Shown here: positions 27,181 through 35,408 of the stretch, in pieces | Layout of the letters: each line of letters starts with the position of its first letter | How positions within the stretch are numbered: the first letter of the stretch is position 1 | Assembly: GCA_026398875.1 (NCBI GenBank) | Contig: JAPLSB010000016.1 | Location: forward strand, 186,001 to 250,000 | Length of the DNA stretch: 64,000 nt | DNA from: Gammaproteobacteria bacterium | Lineage (GTDB): Bacteria; Pseudomonadota; Gammaproteobacteria; Nevskiales; Nevskiaceae | Direction of reading: 5' to 3' | The notes under the pieces: model-generated | The model's input: only the letters and a program-made list of their open reading frames with translations | What the model was told of the DNA's origin: nothing | Databases searched by the model: none | Made by a program: the position numbers and the translations under genes

Positions 27181-27272
27181 CTCACGCAGAGAACGCGGAG
27201 AACGCGGAAAAAAGCTCTGCAGGGCGTTATCGATTTTGCTTTTCTCTGCGTCCTCCGCGCTCTCCGCGTGAG
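27181..27272. repeat. Inverted-repeat element B, empty copy
   Basis: 35-bp arms 27181-27215 and 27238-27272, matching each other at 30 of 35 positions and close to the arms of element A (CTCACGCAGAGAACGC start, AAAAGC end). The 22-bp centre holds no gene. Just outside, GAAAGC (27172) and GGCTTTTGC (27282) form a further short inverted pair. It lies between the DUF2339 gene and rlmB. As RNA it would form a long hairpin, but there is no T-run to make it a standard terminator. Confidence 0.75.
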
Positions 27273-27348
27273 AGCCGCCGTGGCTTTTGCATCACGCCGA
27301 CAGCGACAGACGTAAACTGCGCGCCGCATTCAATCCGGTAGCGCATTC

Positions 27349-28110
27349 ATGGCTGAGACCTACATCGGCGGCTTCCACGCCGTCATCGCGGCGATCGAGG
27401 ACGGTGGCGTCAAGCCGCGCGAGATCCTGCTGGCCGAAACCCGCCGCGATGCCCGCGCCGAAAAGCTCATTGACCTGGCCGCCAAGCGCAACATCACGGT
27501 GCGCAAGGTCGCCCGCGACATCCTCGACATCCGTGCGCCCGGCCTGCGCCATCAGGGCGTGCTGGCGGCGATCGAAGCCTCCGATCTGGGCGGCGAGGAA
27601 ATCATCGATCTGCCAGCGACACCGGAACGCCTGATCCTGGCGCTGGACGGCGTGCAGGACCCGCACAACCTCGGCGCCTGCCTGCGTACCTCGGATGCCG
27701 TCGGCGTCGATGCCGTGGTGATCCCGAAGGATCGCGCCGTCGGCCTGACGCCGGCCGTGCGCTCCGCCGCCGCCGGCTCGGCGGAGCGGGTGCCGGTGGT
27801 GGCGGTGACCAATCTGGTCCGCAAGCTGGAACAGCTGAAGCAGCTCGGCTACTGGGTCGTCGGCCTGGCCGGCGAGGGCGACGAATCGCTGTATGACGTC
27901 GATCTGACCGGGCCGCTGGTGCTGGTGATGGGCGGCGAAGCCGAAGGCCTGCGCCGCCTGACGCGGGAATGCTGCGACCGCGTGGTGCGCATTCCGATGA
28001 AGGGCGATCGCATCGAAAGCCTGAATGTCTCGGTCGCGGCGGCCGTCTGTCTTTACGAAGCCTATCGCCAGCGCAACCACAAGCCGGCGAAGGTCGCTCG
28101 CAAGAAGTGA
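27349..28110 (+). CDS. rlmB: 23S rRNA (guanosine-2251-2'-O)-methyltransferase
   Basis: SPOUT-class methyltransferase that modifies G2251 in the peptidyl-transferase P-loop of 23S rRNA. 253 aa. N-terminal substrate-binding part (IGGFHAVIAAIEDG), then the trefoil-knot motifs: DPHNLGACLRTSDAVG (motif 1, Asn107/Arg113), VLVMGGEAEGLRR (motif 2) and IPMKGDRIESLNVSVAA (motif 3, Asn226). It follows rnr in the same direction as in E. coli, with two envelope genes and repeat B inserted between. A Sel1-like gene follows after 5 bp. Confidence 0.96.
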   Translation: MAETYIGGFHAVIAAIEDGGVKPREILLAETRRDARAEKLIDLAAKRNITVRKVARDILDIRAPGLRHQGVLAAIEASDLGGEEIIDLPATPERLILALDGVQDPHNLGACLRTSDAVGVDAVVIPKDRAVGLTPAVRSAAAGSAERVPVVAVTNLVRKLEQLKQLGYWVVGLAGEGDESLYDVDLTGPLVLVMGGEAEGLRRLTRECCDRVVRIPMKGDRIESLNVSVAAAVCLYEAYRQRNHKPAKVARKK

Positions 28111-28115
28111 TCTGA

Positions 28116-29072
28116 GTGAATCGCCAGCGCGTGCGGTATCTGCTGGTGGTCGCCGTGCTGGCCGCGGCGCTGCTCGGCTACCGGATGATCGTCCCGAGTG
28201 AGCCGGATACGGTCGACGTGACGCTCGCGCCGCCGCCAGTGCCGCTCGATCCGGCGGTGCCGGTGTCGCCATCGGCCGTGACGCCGGCCACTCCGCGGCA
28301 GACGGTACAGAGCGCCGTGGTCGAATCCGGCATCGCGATCCGGCTGCTGCGCCGGCCACGTCTGGCGCTGCCGCCCGGCCGCTTCGCCGACGCCTACGCG
28401 AAGCTGCTGCCTGAGGCGGAAAGCGGCAACGCGCTGTCGCAGTACCGACTGGGCAACCTGCTGTTCGAGTGCCGTGATGTGCCCGCCAACGCCGATGCGC
28501 TGGCAGCGGAAATCGAAACGATCCACCAGACGCGCCGTCGTGGTCGCTGGGAAGTCGATTCGCCAAAGGCCGAGATCGCCACGCTGCGCCATCAGTTCGC
28601 GCAGTGCGAGGGCATTCCCGCCGAGGCTCGCCAGGGCTTTCGCGACTGGCTGAAGAAGTCCGCGGATGCCGGCGTCATCGAAGCGCAGATCAACTTGCCG
28701 ATGCGGCTGCCGGCCGAGGATTACTGCCAGTACCTCGCCGAGTGCACGCCGGAGTTGCGCGCCAGGCAGGAGGCGCTGCAGCTGGAAGCGATCGACTACA
28801 CCAGCCGCGCGCGCGACGCCGGTTCGGTCGCGGCGCTGTGGACGCTGGCCGGCTGGTATGCCGGCGGCGAAGTGCTGCCACAGGACGATGTCGAGGCCTA
28901 CGCGCATTTCCGCGCGCTCGATCAGATCCACGGCGCCGCGAAGTTGACGCCGCGTTTCGGCAAGCTGCTGGCCGGCATGAAGCAGCGGCTGCGGCCGGTC
29001 GACATCGATGCCGCCGAGGCGCGGGCGCGCGAACTGCTGTCGAATCCGCGCTGCTGCGTGCTGACGCAGTAG
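28116..29072 (+). CDS. Membrane-anchored Sel1-like repeat protein, function unknown
   Basis: 318 aa from a GTG start 5 bp after rlmB. One N-terminal membrane anchor (VRYLLVVAVLAAALLGYRMI), a Pro-rich spacer, then helical repeat-like segments: AYAKLLPEAESGNALSQYRLGNLLFEC, SADAGVIEAQINLPMRLP, ARDAGSVAALWTLAGWY and EAYAHFRALDQI. The spacing of A-x-x-G-x-x-x-A-x-x-x-L fits Sel1/TPR-type repeats, which mediate protein contacts. Probably periplasmic, anchored in the inner membrane. Cysteines near the end (NPRCCV). No specific role can be assigned. Confidence 0.65.
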   Translation: MNRQRVRYLLVVAVLAAALLGYRMIVPSEPDTVDVTLAPPPVPLDPAVPVSPSAVTPATPRQTVQSAVVESGIAIRLLRRPRLALPPGRFADAYAKLLPEAESGNALSQYRLGNLLFECRDVPANADALAAEIETIHQTRRRGRWEVDSPKAEIATLRHQFAQCEGIPAEARQGFRDWLKKSADAGVIEAQINLPMRLPAEDYCQYLAECTPELRARQEALQLEAIDYTSRARDAGSVAALWTLAGWYAGGEVLPQDDVEAYAHFRALDQIHGAAKLTPRFGKLLAGMKQRLRPVDIDAAEARARELLSNPRCCVLTQ

Positions 29073-29108
29073 GCGTTGCAGGGACTGCTGTCGCTGCCGC
29101 GACGTGGT

Positions 29109-29179
29109 TTGCGCCGCACGACCCGAACCCTTAAACTCCGCGACCTTTCCGGCTGGCCCGCTGTCCTGTCGACCGGAAA
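29109..29179 (+). promoter_or_regulatory. Possible promoter and leader hairpin of the rpsF operon
   Basis: TTGCGC (29109-29114), 16-bp spacer, TTAAAC (29131-29136) is a plausible sigma70 promoter. The leader then has a 7-bp stem TTTCCGG / CCGGAAA (29146-29152, 29173-29179) with a 20-nt loop. Autoregulatory S6:S18 leader motifs are known upstream of rpsF in many bacteria; I cannot confirm that this hairpin is one. Confidence 0.4.
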
Positions 29180-29279
29180 ATCTTGTCCCACCGCCTGTTG
29201 CGATGGCGTTGATGTGCGGGGGACTGTCAGGTTCGGCGTCAGCCGGGCCGCATCCACAAGGCTGTCATCAGGAGTTCCG

Positions 29280-29687
29280 ATGCGTCATTACGAAATTGTT
29301 GTCATGGTCCATCCGGACCAGAGCGATCAGGTTCCGGCCATGATCGAGCGTTACAAGAACATGGTCGAGTCCGACGGTGGCAAGGTTCACCGCATGGAAG
29401 ACTGGGGCCGCCGCCAGCTGGCCTATCCGGTCGCCAAGCTGCACAAGGCGCACTACGTGCTGCTGAACGTCGAATGCACCGACGCCGTGCTGAAGGAACT
29501 GGAAAGCGCCTTCCGCTTCAACGATGCCGTCATCCGCAAGCTGGTCATCCGCATGGACAAGGCGGAAACCGAGCAGTCGCCGCTGTTCAAGGCGCCGGAA
29601 GAAGACAAGAAGCCGGAATACAAGCGCAATGCTGAAGGCGAGGCCGCCGCTGCCGACGCCGCCACCACGACTGAAGAGAGCGCCTAA
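29280..29687 (+). CDS. rpsF: 30S ribosomal protein bS6
   Basis: Binds S18 and the central domain of 16S rRNA. 135 aa: [19 protein letters not shown], the GWxRRxLAYPV-like segment [19 protein letters not shown] and the acidic C-terminal tail rich in Ala/Glu. ATG 29280 is preceded by CAGGAG. First gene of rpsF-rpsR-rplI; priB, present between rpsF and rpsR in enterics, is absent and rpsR follows after 3 bp. Confidence 0.98.
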   Translation: MRHYEIVVMVHPDQSDQVPAMIERYKNMVESDGGKVHRMEDWGRRQLAYPVAKLHKAHYVLLNVECTDAVLKELESAFRFNDAVIRKLVIRMDKAETEQSPLFKAPEEDKKPEYKRNAEGEAAAADAATTTEESA

Positions 29688-29690
29688 GCC

Positions 29691-29918
29691 ATGTCCCGTT
29701 TTTTCCGCAAGAAGAAGAGCTGCAAGTTCACTGCTGAGGGCACCGTCCGGATCGACTACAAGGATCTGGCCACGCTGAAGCAGTACGTCTCCGAGAACGG
29801 CAAGATCGTGCCGAGCCGCATCACCGGCACCAAGGCGCGTTACCAGCGCCAGCTGGGTTCGGCGATCAAGAACGCGCGCTACCTCGCGCTGCTGCCATAC
29901 ACCGACGCCCACGAATAA
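29691..29918 (+). CDS. rpsR: 30S ribosomal protein bS18
   Basis: 75 aa, full length. [40 protein letters not shown] and [23 protein letters not shown] are family signatures. Partner of bS6 on the 30S platform. 3 bp after rpsF and 12 bp before rplI, with GGAGAAG ahead of the latter. Confidence 0.98.
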   Translation: MSRFFRKKKSCKFTAEGTVRIDYKDLATLKQYVSENGKIVPSRITGTKARYQRQLGSAIKNARYLALLPYTDAHE

Positions 29919-29930
29919 GGAGAAGAACCC

Positions 29931-30383
29931 ATGGAACTGATCCTGCTCGAAAAGGTGACCAACCTCGGCGACCTCGGCGATGTCGTCAAGGTCAAGTCCG
30001 GCTACGGCCGCAACTACCTGCTGCCGAAGGGCAAGGCGCTGACCGCGACCGCCGGCAACAAGGAAGTCTTCGAAGTTCGCAAGGCCGAACTGATGAAGAA
30101 GTACGCCGAATCGCTGAACGCCGCGAAGCTGCGTGCCGAAGCGCTGGCCGGCAAGCACGTCACCATCAAGGCGCTGGCCGCCGATGAAGGCAAGCTGTAC
30201 GGCTCGGTGGGCCCGGCGGAAATCGCCCGCGCCACGGTCGGCACCAAGTTCGAACTCGAGAAGAGCGAGATCGAGATGCCGGAAGGCGCGCTGCGCGTGA
30301 CCGGCACCTACACGGTTGCCGTCCGTCTGCACTCGGAAGTCGAGTCGTCGATCATTGTCGTGATCGAGGAAACGAAGGGCTGA
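29931..30383 (+). CDS. rplI: 50S ribosomal protein bL9
   Basis: 150 aa. N-terminal domain MELILLEKVTNLGDLGDVVKV with GYGRNYLLPKGKA, then a long helix and the C-terminal domain ending in a VRLHSEVESSIIVVIEE strand. Last gene of the ribosomal operon; a strong hairpin follows at 30406. Confidence 0.98.
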   Translation: MELILLEKVTNLGDLGDVVKVKSGYGRNYLLPKGKALTATAGNKEVFEVRKAELMKKYAESLNAAKLRAEALAGKHVTIKALAADEGKLYGSVGPAEIARATVGTKFELEKSEIEMPEGALRVTGTYTVAVRLHSEVESSIIVVIEETKG

Positions 30384-30405
30384 TCTTCTGCCTTTCCGTG
30401 TCGCG

Positions 30406-30437
30406 ATCGGCCCGCCTCGTGCGGGCCGATTCGTTTG
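30406..30437 (+). terminator. Terminator after rplI
   Basis: Perfect 10-bp stem ATCGGCCCGC / GCGGGCCGAT with loop CTCGT, then TCGTTTGT. The T-run is short but the hairpin is strong and well placed 22 bp after the rplI stop. Confidence 0.75.
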
Positions 30438-30469
30438 TGTGGCGCTTGGTTTAGGCAAAGCGATGCGCA

Positions 30470-30649
30470 CGCCAAGGCGCAGAGACGCCAAGAACAGCGC
30501 GATCAAGTCAGCGCGTTCTCCTTCACGGACATCGAGAACGCTGCCGGTCATAACCCTCGTGATTGATCGGAGTTTGTTTCTGCGCCTTGATTGCCGCGCG
30601 CTTCGTGCAAGACAGCGGTTGCCGTTCTTCGCGTCTTGGCGTCTTGGCG
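30470..30649. repeat. Inverted-repeat element C, divergent copy
   Basis: Arms 30470-30498 and 30621-30649 match at 24 of 29 positions. They are built from an ACGCCAAGA-like unit rather than ACGCRGAGA, but share the same layout of about three tandem purine-rich units, a following AAC-GC, and a nearby outer AAAGCG (30457). The 122-bp centre has no full gene; it may be the remains of one. It fills most of the 369-bp gap between rplI and dnaB. Confidence 0.6.
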
Positions 30650-30752
30650 CGAGTCCGCCTTTTCGCGCCGGCTTTTTGCAACACTTGTCCACAGCTTGTT
30701 CCATCGCAGCCGCAAGCGATTGCGCGCAGGCTTAGGGGTCACCCGAGAGATC

Positions 30753-32162
30753 ATGATGGCCACTCCGTTCCCGACTTCGAACAGCGGCAGCTCCCCGAAC
30801 GCACCGCGTCTGGCTGCAAGCCCCAAGCACCCGCCACACTCGATCGAGGCCGAGCAGTCGGTGCTCGGCGGCCTGCTGCTGAACAACCGCGCCTGGTACG
30901 AGCTGGTCGATCAGGTCAGCGAAGAGGATTTCTATACCCAGGACCATCGCCAGATCTTCAAGGCGATTGCCGAGCTGCTGAATGCCGGCCGGCCCTGCGA
31001 TTTCGTCACCTTGTCCGAGCATCTGCGCCACCAGGGCAAGCTCGAGGATGCCGGCGGCATCAGCTATCTCGGCACCTTGGCGGCGGATACGCCGTCGGCG
31101 GCCAACATCAAGGCCTATGCGGAGATTGTCCGCGAGCGTTCGGTGCTGCGCAGCCTGATCGCTGTCGGACAGGACATCGCGGAGCTGGGTTATCAGCCCG
31201 ATGGCCGTCCGCCCGGCACCCTGATCGATGTCGCCGAGCAGGGCGTGTTCGCGATCCGCGCGCGCGGCTCCAAGGCGGCCAGCCAGGCCAAGGAAATGCC
31301 GGCGCTGATGGATGCGATCGAAGCGCGTCTGGAAATGCTGCGCACCAACCCCGACGGGCTGGCGGGTTGTCCGACCGGTTTCACCGACCTCGACAAGATG
31401 ACCCAGGGCATGCATCCGGGCGATCTGATCATCGTCGGCGGCCGCCCCGGCATGGGCAAGACCAGCTTCGCGATGAACATCGCCGAGCATGTGGCGATCG
31501 AGCAGAAGCTGCCGACTGCGGTGTTCTCGATGGAAATGTCGGCCGAACAGCTGGCGCTACGTGTCTTGTCGTCGTTCGGCCGCATCGACCAGCAGGCATT
31601 GCGTTCCGGCGACATGGAAGATGGCGACTGGAGCCGCCTGGTGTCGGCCAGCGGCCTGCTGCGCGAAGCGCCGCTGTTCATCGACGAAACCGGTTCGCTG
31701 TCACCGCAGGAACTGGCCGGCCGTGCGCGCCGCATCGCCGCCAAGCATCCGAAGCTGGCGCTGATCGTGGTCGACTACATCCAGCTGATGCAGGTGCCAT
31801 CGAACCGCGAGAACCGCACCAACGAGATCTCGGAAATCTCCCGCTCGCTGAAGGCGCTGGCCAAGGAACTGAAGGTGCCGATCATCGCGCTGTCGCAGCT
31901 GTCGCGTTCGCTGGAAGCGCGTCAGGACAAGCGGCCGATCATGTCCGACCTTCGCGAATCCGGCTCGATCGAGCAGGACGCCGACATGGTGCTGTTCGTC
32001 TACCGCGACGATTACCACAACAAGGAATCGGCGCAGCAGGGCACTGCCGAAATCATCATCGCCAAGCAGCGCTCGGGCCCGACCGGCAAGGTCAAGACCG
32101 CGTTCCTTGGCAAGTACACGCGTTTCGACAACCTGGCGCCCGAGTACATGTACAACGGCTGA
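30753..32162 (+). CDS. dnaB: Replicative DNA helicase DnaB
   Basis: Hexameric 5'-3' helicase at the replication fork. 469 aa (E. coli 471). N-terminal DnaG-interaction domain (SIEAEQSVLGGLLLNNRAW), linker, then the RecA-like core with PTGFTDLDKMTQGMHPGDLI, Walker A RPGMGKTS (231-238), FSMEMSAEQL, VVDYIQLM and the SRSLKALAKEL / LSQLSRSLE / RESGSIEQDAD block. ATG 30753 (followed by a second ATG) has GAGAGA upstream. The upstream frame is open into repeat C but has no family similarity there. Confidence 0.97.
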   Translation: MMATPFPTSNSGSSPNAPRLAASPKHPPHSIEAEQSVLGGLLLNNRAWYELVDQVSEEDFYTQDHRQIFKAIAELLNAGRPCDFVTLSEHLRHQGKLEDAGGISYLGTLAADTPSAANIKAYAEIVRERSVLRSLIAVGQDIAELGYQPDGRPPGTLIDVAEQGVFAIRARGSKAASQAKEMPALMDAIEARLEMLRTNPDGLAGCPTGFTDLDKMTQGMHPGDLIIVGGRPGMGKTSFAMNIAEHVAIEQKLPTAVFSMEMSAEQLALRVLSSFGRIDQQALRSGDMEDGDWSRLVSASGLLREAPLFIDETGSLSPQELAGRARRIAAKHPKLALIVVDYIQLMQVPSNRENRTNEISEISRSLKALAKELKVPIIALSQLSRSLEARQDKRPIMSDLRESGSIEQDADMVLFVYRDDYHNKESAQQGTAEIIIAKQRSGPTGKVKTAFLGKYTRFDNLAPEYMYNG

Positions 32163-32184
32163 TCCGCGCAACCGTCACCCCGCA

Positions 32185-33270
32185 ATGCCCATTCCCCGTG
32201 TCACCGCGACGGTCGATCTGTCGGCCATCCGTCACAACCTGAGCCGCGTCCGCGCGCTGGCGCCGCAATCGAAGGTCATGGCCGCGATCAAGGCCGATGG
32301 CTACGGCCACGGCGCCGTGCCGGTCGCGCAGGCGCTGGCCGATGCCGGCGTCGACGCCTTCGCGGTCGCCTGTCTCGAAGAAGCGATGACGCTCCGTGCG
32401 GCTGGCATCAGCACGCGGATCGCGCTGCTGGAAGGCGTGCTGTCACGCGACGAAGCGATCGAAGCCGCTGCCTTGGGGCTGGAGATCGTCATCCACGATC
32501 GCTGGCAGCTCGACCTGCTGGCCTCGCTGCCGCCGGAATCGCCGTTGGCCGTCTGGTTCAAGCTCGACAGCGGCATGCACCGGCTCGGCTTTCCGCTCGC
32601 AGAGGCGCAGTCGCTGAACGAGGCGCTGCGCGACCATCCGAACTGGCAGCTGCAAGGCTGGATCACCCATCTGGCCTGCGCCGACGATCTGACCAGTCCG
32701 ATGACGCAGGCCCAGATCACCGCCTTCGAGGCCGCGATGGACGGCATCCCCGGCGCGCGTTCGATCGCCAACTCAGCCGGTCTGACCGCCTGGCCACAGG
32801 CACGGGTTGACTGGGTTCGGCCGGGGCTGATGCTTTACGGTGCCAGCCCGATGCCCGGCCAGACCGGTGCCGATCTGGGCTTGAAACCAGCGATGGAGGT
32901 TGCCAGCCGGCTGATCGCCGTACATCCGATCGCGGCTGGCGAGACGGTCGGCTACGGCGCCACGTTCACCTGCCCGGAAACGATGCAGGTCGGTGTGGTC
33001 GCGGTCGGCTATGCCGACGGCGTGCACCGCATCCTGCCGACCGGTGCGCCGGTGCTGATCCACGGCGTGCGCGTGCCGATCATCGGCCGGGTGTCGATGG
33101 ACATGATCACTGTCGACCTGCGCCGCTTGCCGCAGGCGGCGGTCGGCGATCCGGTGACCCTGTGGGGCGCAGGCCTGCCGGTCGAGGAGGTCGCGACCTG
33201 GGCCGGCACGCTGGCCTACGAACTGTTCTGCGGGCTGACCAACCGCGTGCACTACCGCTACACCGGTTGA
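32185..33270 (+). CDS. alr: Alanine racemase
   Basis: PLP enzyme that makes D-alanine for peptidoglycan. 361 aa. Lys36 in AAIKADGYGHG carries the cofactor; RLGF, the ARVDWVRPGLMLYG block, GETVGYGATF (second catalytic Tyr region is intact), GYADGVHR and GRVSMDMITVDL follow. ATG 32185 is 22 bp after dnaB. dnaB-alr adjacency is standard in gammaproteobacteria. A GC-rich hairpin GCCGCGC-TTCAG-GCGCGGC at 33280-33298, without T-run, lies between alr and the convergent panE-like gene. Confidence 0.97.
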   Translation: MPIPRVTATVDLSAIRHNLSRVRALAPQSKVMAAIKADGYGHGAVPVAQALADAGVDAFAVACLEEAMTLRAAGISTRIALLEGVLSRDEAIEAAALGLEIVIHDRWQLDLLASLPPESPLAVWFKLDSGMHRLGFPLAEAQSLNEALRDHPNWQLQGWITHLACADDLTSPMTQAQITAFEAAMDGIPGARSIANSAGLTAWPQARVDWVRPGLMLYGASPMPGQTGADLGLKPAMEVASRLIAVHPIAAGETVGYGATFTCPETMQVGVVAVGYADGVHRILPTGAPVLIHGVRVPIIGRVSMDMITVDLRRLPQAAVGDPVTLWGAGLPVEEVATWAGTLAYELFCGLTNRVHYRYTG

Positions 33271-33347
33271 CGGCATCGAGCCGCGCTTCAGGCGCGGCAT
33301 CCGCAGCGTGGGGATCACGGTCACGGCGCGGGCCACGCCGCGCGTCC

Positions 33348-34280
33348 TCAGTGGCGGCTTGGCTTTTTCAGCGTCTGCTCGTAGATCTTCAGGCTGGCAT
33401 AGGCCGCCTTCAGCAGCGGTGCGGCGATTCCCTTTGCAGCGCCCCGGGCGATCAGGTCGCCGAGAATCTGGTCGGCCTCGACTCGGCCTCCGTGTTCCAG
33501 ATCGCGCAGCATCGACGCCTTGGCCAGCGAGCCGGGCTCGGTCAGGATCGCCCGCACGCCATCGGCGACCTGCGGACGTGGCGGATGGCCGTGGCTGCCT
33601 GCGATGGCGATGCATTCGTCGAGCGTGTCGAGCATCAGTTGCCGGCCTTCGGGGGCCGCCACGATGCTGCCGACATTGGCGCGCAGCAGGCAGGTCATGC
33701 CGGCGAGGCAGGCCAGCATCACCCATTTTTCCCACAGCGCCTGCTGGATGCCGGTGCTGGACTTGCCATCGAACTTGCAGCCGGCCATCAGCGCATCGAT
33801 CGCCTCGATGCGCGCCGTGCGGCGTTCATCGGCTTCGCCGAAGCGCAGCGCATGCAGGCTGCTCAAGTGCTCGATGGCGCCGTCGCTGCTCAGCTGGACG
33901 GCAATCGAGCACAGGCCACGCAGCACCTTGTCGGCGCCGAAGCGGGCATCAAGCAGGTCGAAGTGGCGCATGCCGTTCAGCAGCGGCAACACTGCGGTAT
34001 CGGCGCCGATGGCCGGGGCAATTGCGGTCATCGCCGATTCGAGGTCGTAGGCCTTGCAGCTCAGGATCACCAGATCGAAGGTTTCGTGGACTTGGCCGCT
34101 GATCAAGGTACGCGGCTTCAGCCGCAGGTCACCCTGCGGGCTGCGGATCACCAGCCCATTGCCGCGCAGCTGCGTGGCACGGTGCTCCCGGACCAGAAAG
34201 CTCACATCGCGACCGGCTTCGAGCATGCGCCCGCCGAAATAACCACCGGTGGCGCCGGCGCCCAGCATCAGCACTTTCAT
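33348..34280 (-). CDS. panE: 2-dehydropantoate 2-reductase (ketopantoate reductase family)
   Basis: 310 aa. N-terminal Rossmann motif MLGAGATGGYFGGRMLEAG for NADPH, then ILSCKAYDLESAM and PLLNGM, and a C-terminal helical domain with WEKWVMLACLAGMTCLLRANVG and SMLRDLEHGGRVEADQILG. These are the ApbA/PanE hallmarks: reduction of ketopantoate to pantoate in pantothenate synthesis. Several paralogues of this family exist in proteobacteria, so the exact substrate is not certain. Convergent with alr and divergent from the SOS cassette. Confidence 0.85.
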   Translation of the reverse strand: MKVLMLGAGATGGYFGGRMLEAGRDVSFLVREHRATQLRGNGLVIRSPQGDLRLKPRTLISGQVHETFDLVILSCKAYDLESAMTAIAPAIGADTAVLPLLNGMRHFDLLDARFGADKVLRGLCSIAVQLSSDGAIEHLSSLHALRFGEADERRTARIEAIDALMAGCKFDGKSSTGIQQALWEKWVMLACLAGMTCLLRANVGSIVAAPEGRQLMLDTLDECIAIAGSHGHPPRPQVADGVRAILTEPGSLAKASMLRDLEHGGRVEADQILGDLIARGAAKGIAAPLLKAAYASLKIYEQTLKKPSRH

Positions 34281-34642
34281 GGTTTTCGTTGACTGGCCTG
34301 TATTCGAAAGCGGGACGGCCCGTACCGTGGCACATCGGCGATGACGTTATTGCAAGGATCTTCAGCAAGGGCTGTGCCGAAACGGTGCGCGGGTGTGCCG
34401 ATCAGCGAAAAGCAGGTCTCGCGCTTAGAACGCAAACAAAGCAGAGAGAAGCAGCGGCAAGCAATGGGAACGTGCTCGCGCAGGCGCTTTCATGTGCCGC
34501 TTTTCTCTGCGATCTCCGCTTTCTCCGCGTAAGTATCGCGGTGGCTTCTTCTGGCCAACCGCGCGTGCGGGATGCGGAAGTTCGCGCGGCTGCAGGCATC
34601 GAAGCAGCAGCCGAACGGCAGGTGCGGATTCGTCGGCGAGAC
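34281..34642. other. Intergenic region upstream of the imuA LexA box
   Basis: Gap between panE and imuA, 487 bp in total to the imuA start. It holds repeat element D (34418-34533) and then the LexA box. No protein gene or RNA gene is recognised. The promoter of panE should lie just above 34281, but I see no clear hexamers. Confidence 0.5.
34418..34533. repeat. Inverted-repeat element D, empty copy
   Basis: Arms 34418-34452 and 34499-34533. The right arm fits the A/B consensus at 31 of 35 positions, the left at 27 of 35. The 46-bp centre has no gene. As in B and C, an A-rich GAAAAGC lies just outside the left arm, and outside the right arm the sequence CGCGGTGGCTTCT resembles the CGCCGTGGCTTTT beside element B. 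Confidence 0.65.
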
Positions 34643-34660
34643 TGTATAAATATACATATC
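34643..34660 (+). promoter_or_regulatory. LexA (SOS) box upstream of imuA
   Basis: TGTATAAATATACATATC; the first 14 bases form an imperfect palindrome of the CTGTATATATATACAG type bound by gammaproteobacterial LexA. The same 18 bases occur upstream of lexA (40140). It lies 107 bp before the imuA start and predicts SOS control of imuA-imuB-dnaE2. Confidence 0.85.
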
Positions 34661-34767
34661 TCGTCGCGCCATTTGCTCGTCATGCCTGTTCTACTTTTCC
34701 ATTTTTTTCATGAAATCAATAGCTTGCAGGCATGTCTGCAGGTATTGAATGAACAGCGGGTGCGGTC

Positions 34768-35403
34768 ATGACCGCGCCTGCACCCACGCTCAGTGAAGTG
34801 CTGTCCCGGCCGGATGTCTGGCGTGGCAGCAGCTTCGCCCGCATCACTGCCGAGCCCAGCGGCCATGCCGAACTGGATCGGAAACTGCCGGGCGGCGGCT
34901 GGCCGGTCGGTGCCTTGACCGAGCTGTTTCCGGAAGCGCAGGGCATCGGCGAGATGCAACTGGTGCTGCCGTGGATCGCCCGGCTGACCCAGGCCGGTGG
35001 CCGGGTAGCGATGGTCGATCCTCCGCATCTGCCGTTTGCCCCGGCGCTGGCTCAGTCCGGCGTGGTGCTGAGCCGCCTGCTGCTGGTGCGGCCGCAATCC
35101 GAGGACGGCGGCCTGTGGGCGACCGAGCAGATCCTGCGTGCCGGGCCCTGCGGCGCGGTGCTGGCTTGGCCGGGACGGCTCGGGCAAGTGGAACTGAAGC
35201 GCTTCCAGCTGGCCGCCGAAGCCGGCAAGACCACGGCGCTGATGTTCCGCGAACCGGCCGCCGCAGCCGAGTTCTCGCCGGCAGCACTGCGGCTGAAGCT
35301 GGCCGCGCGGCCCGGCGGGCTGCGGGTCGACATCTTCAAGTGTCGCGGTGGCACGCCGGCGGCGGTCGACGTGCTGCTGCCGGCGCTGGCCGCCAACGGC
35401 TGA
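34768..35403 (+). CDS. imuA: ImuA, translesion synthesis accessory protein
   Basis: 211 aa, RecA/SulA-like member of the ImuA family, first gene of an SOS mutagenesis cassette. Visible features: ELDRKLPGGGWPVGALTELFPE (the family's N-terminal block, cut here), GEMQLVLPWIARLTQAGGRVAMVDPPHLPFAPAL and a C-terminal region ending in the KCRGGTPAAVDV-like segment. It has no full Walker A. Acts with ImuB and DnaE2 in damage-induced mutagenesis. imuB begins 5 bp after its stop. Confidence 0.9.
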   Translation: MTAPAPTLSEVLSRPDVWRGSSFARITAEPSGHAELDRKLPGGGWPVGALTELFPEAQGIGEMQLVLPWIARLTQAGGRVAMVDPPHLPFAPALAQSGVVLSRLLLVRPQSEDGGLWATEQILRAGPCGAVLAWPGRLGQVELKRFQLAAEAGKTTALMFREPAAAAEFSPAALRLKLAARPGGLRVDIFKCRGGTPAAVDVLLPALAANG

Positions 35404-35408
35404 TCGTC

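Noticed and set aside
27181..27272. Repeat B as an ordinary intrinsic terminator
   Set aside because: Arms of 35 bp are far too long, there is no T-run, and the sequence is shared with other copies in the window.
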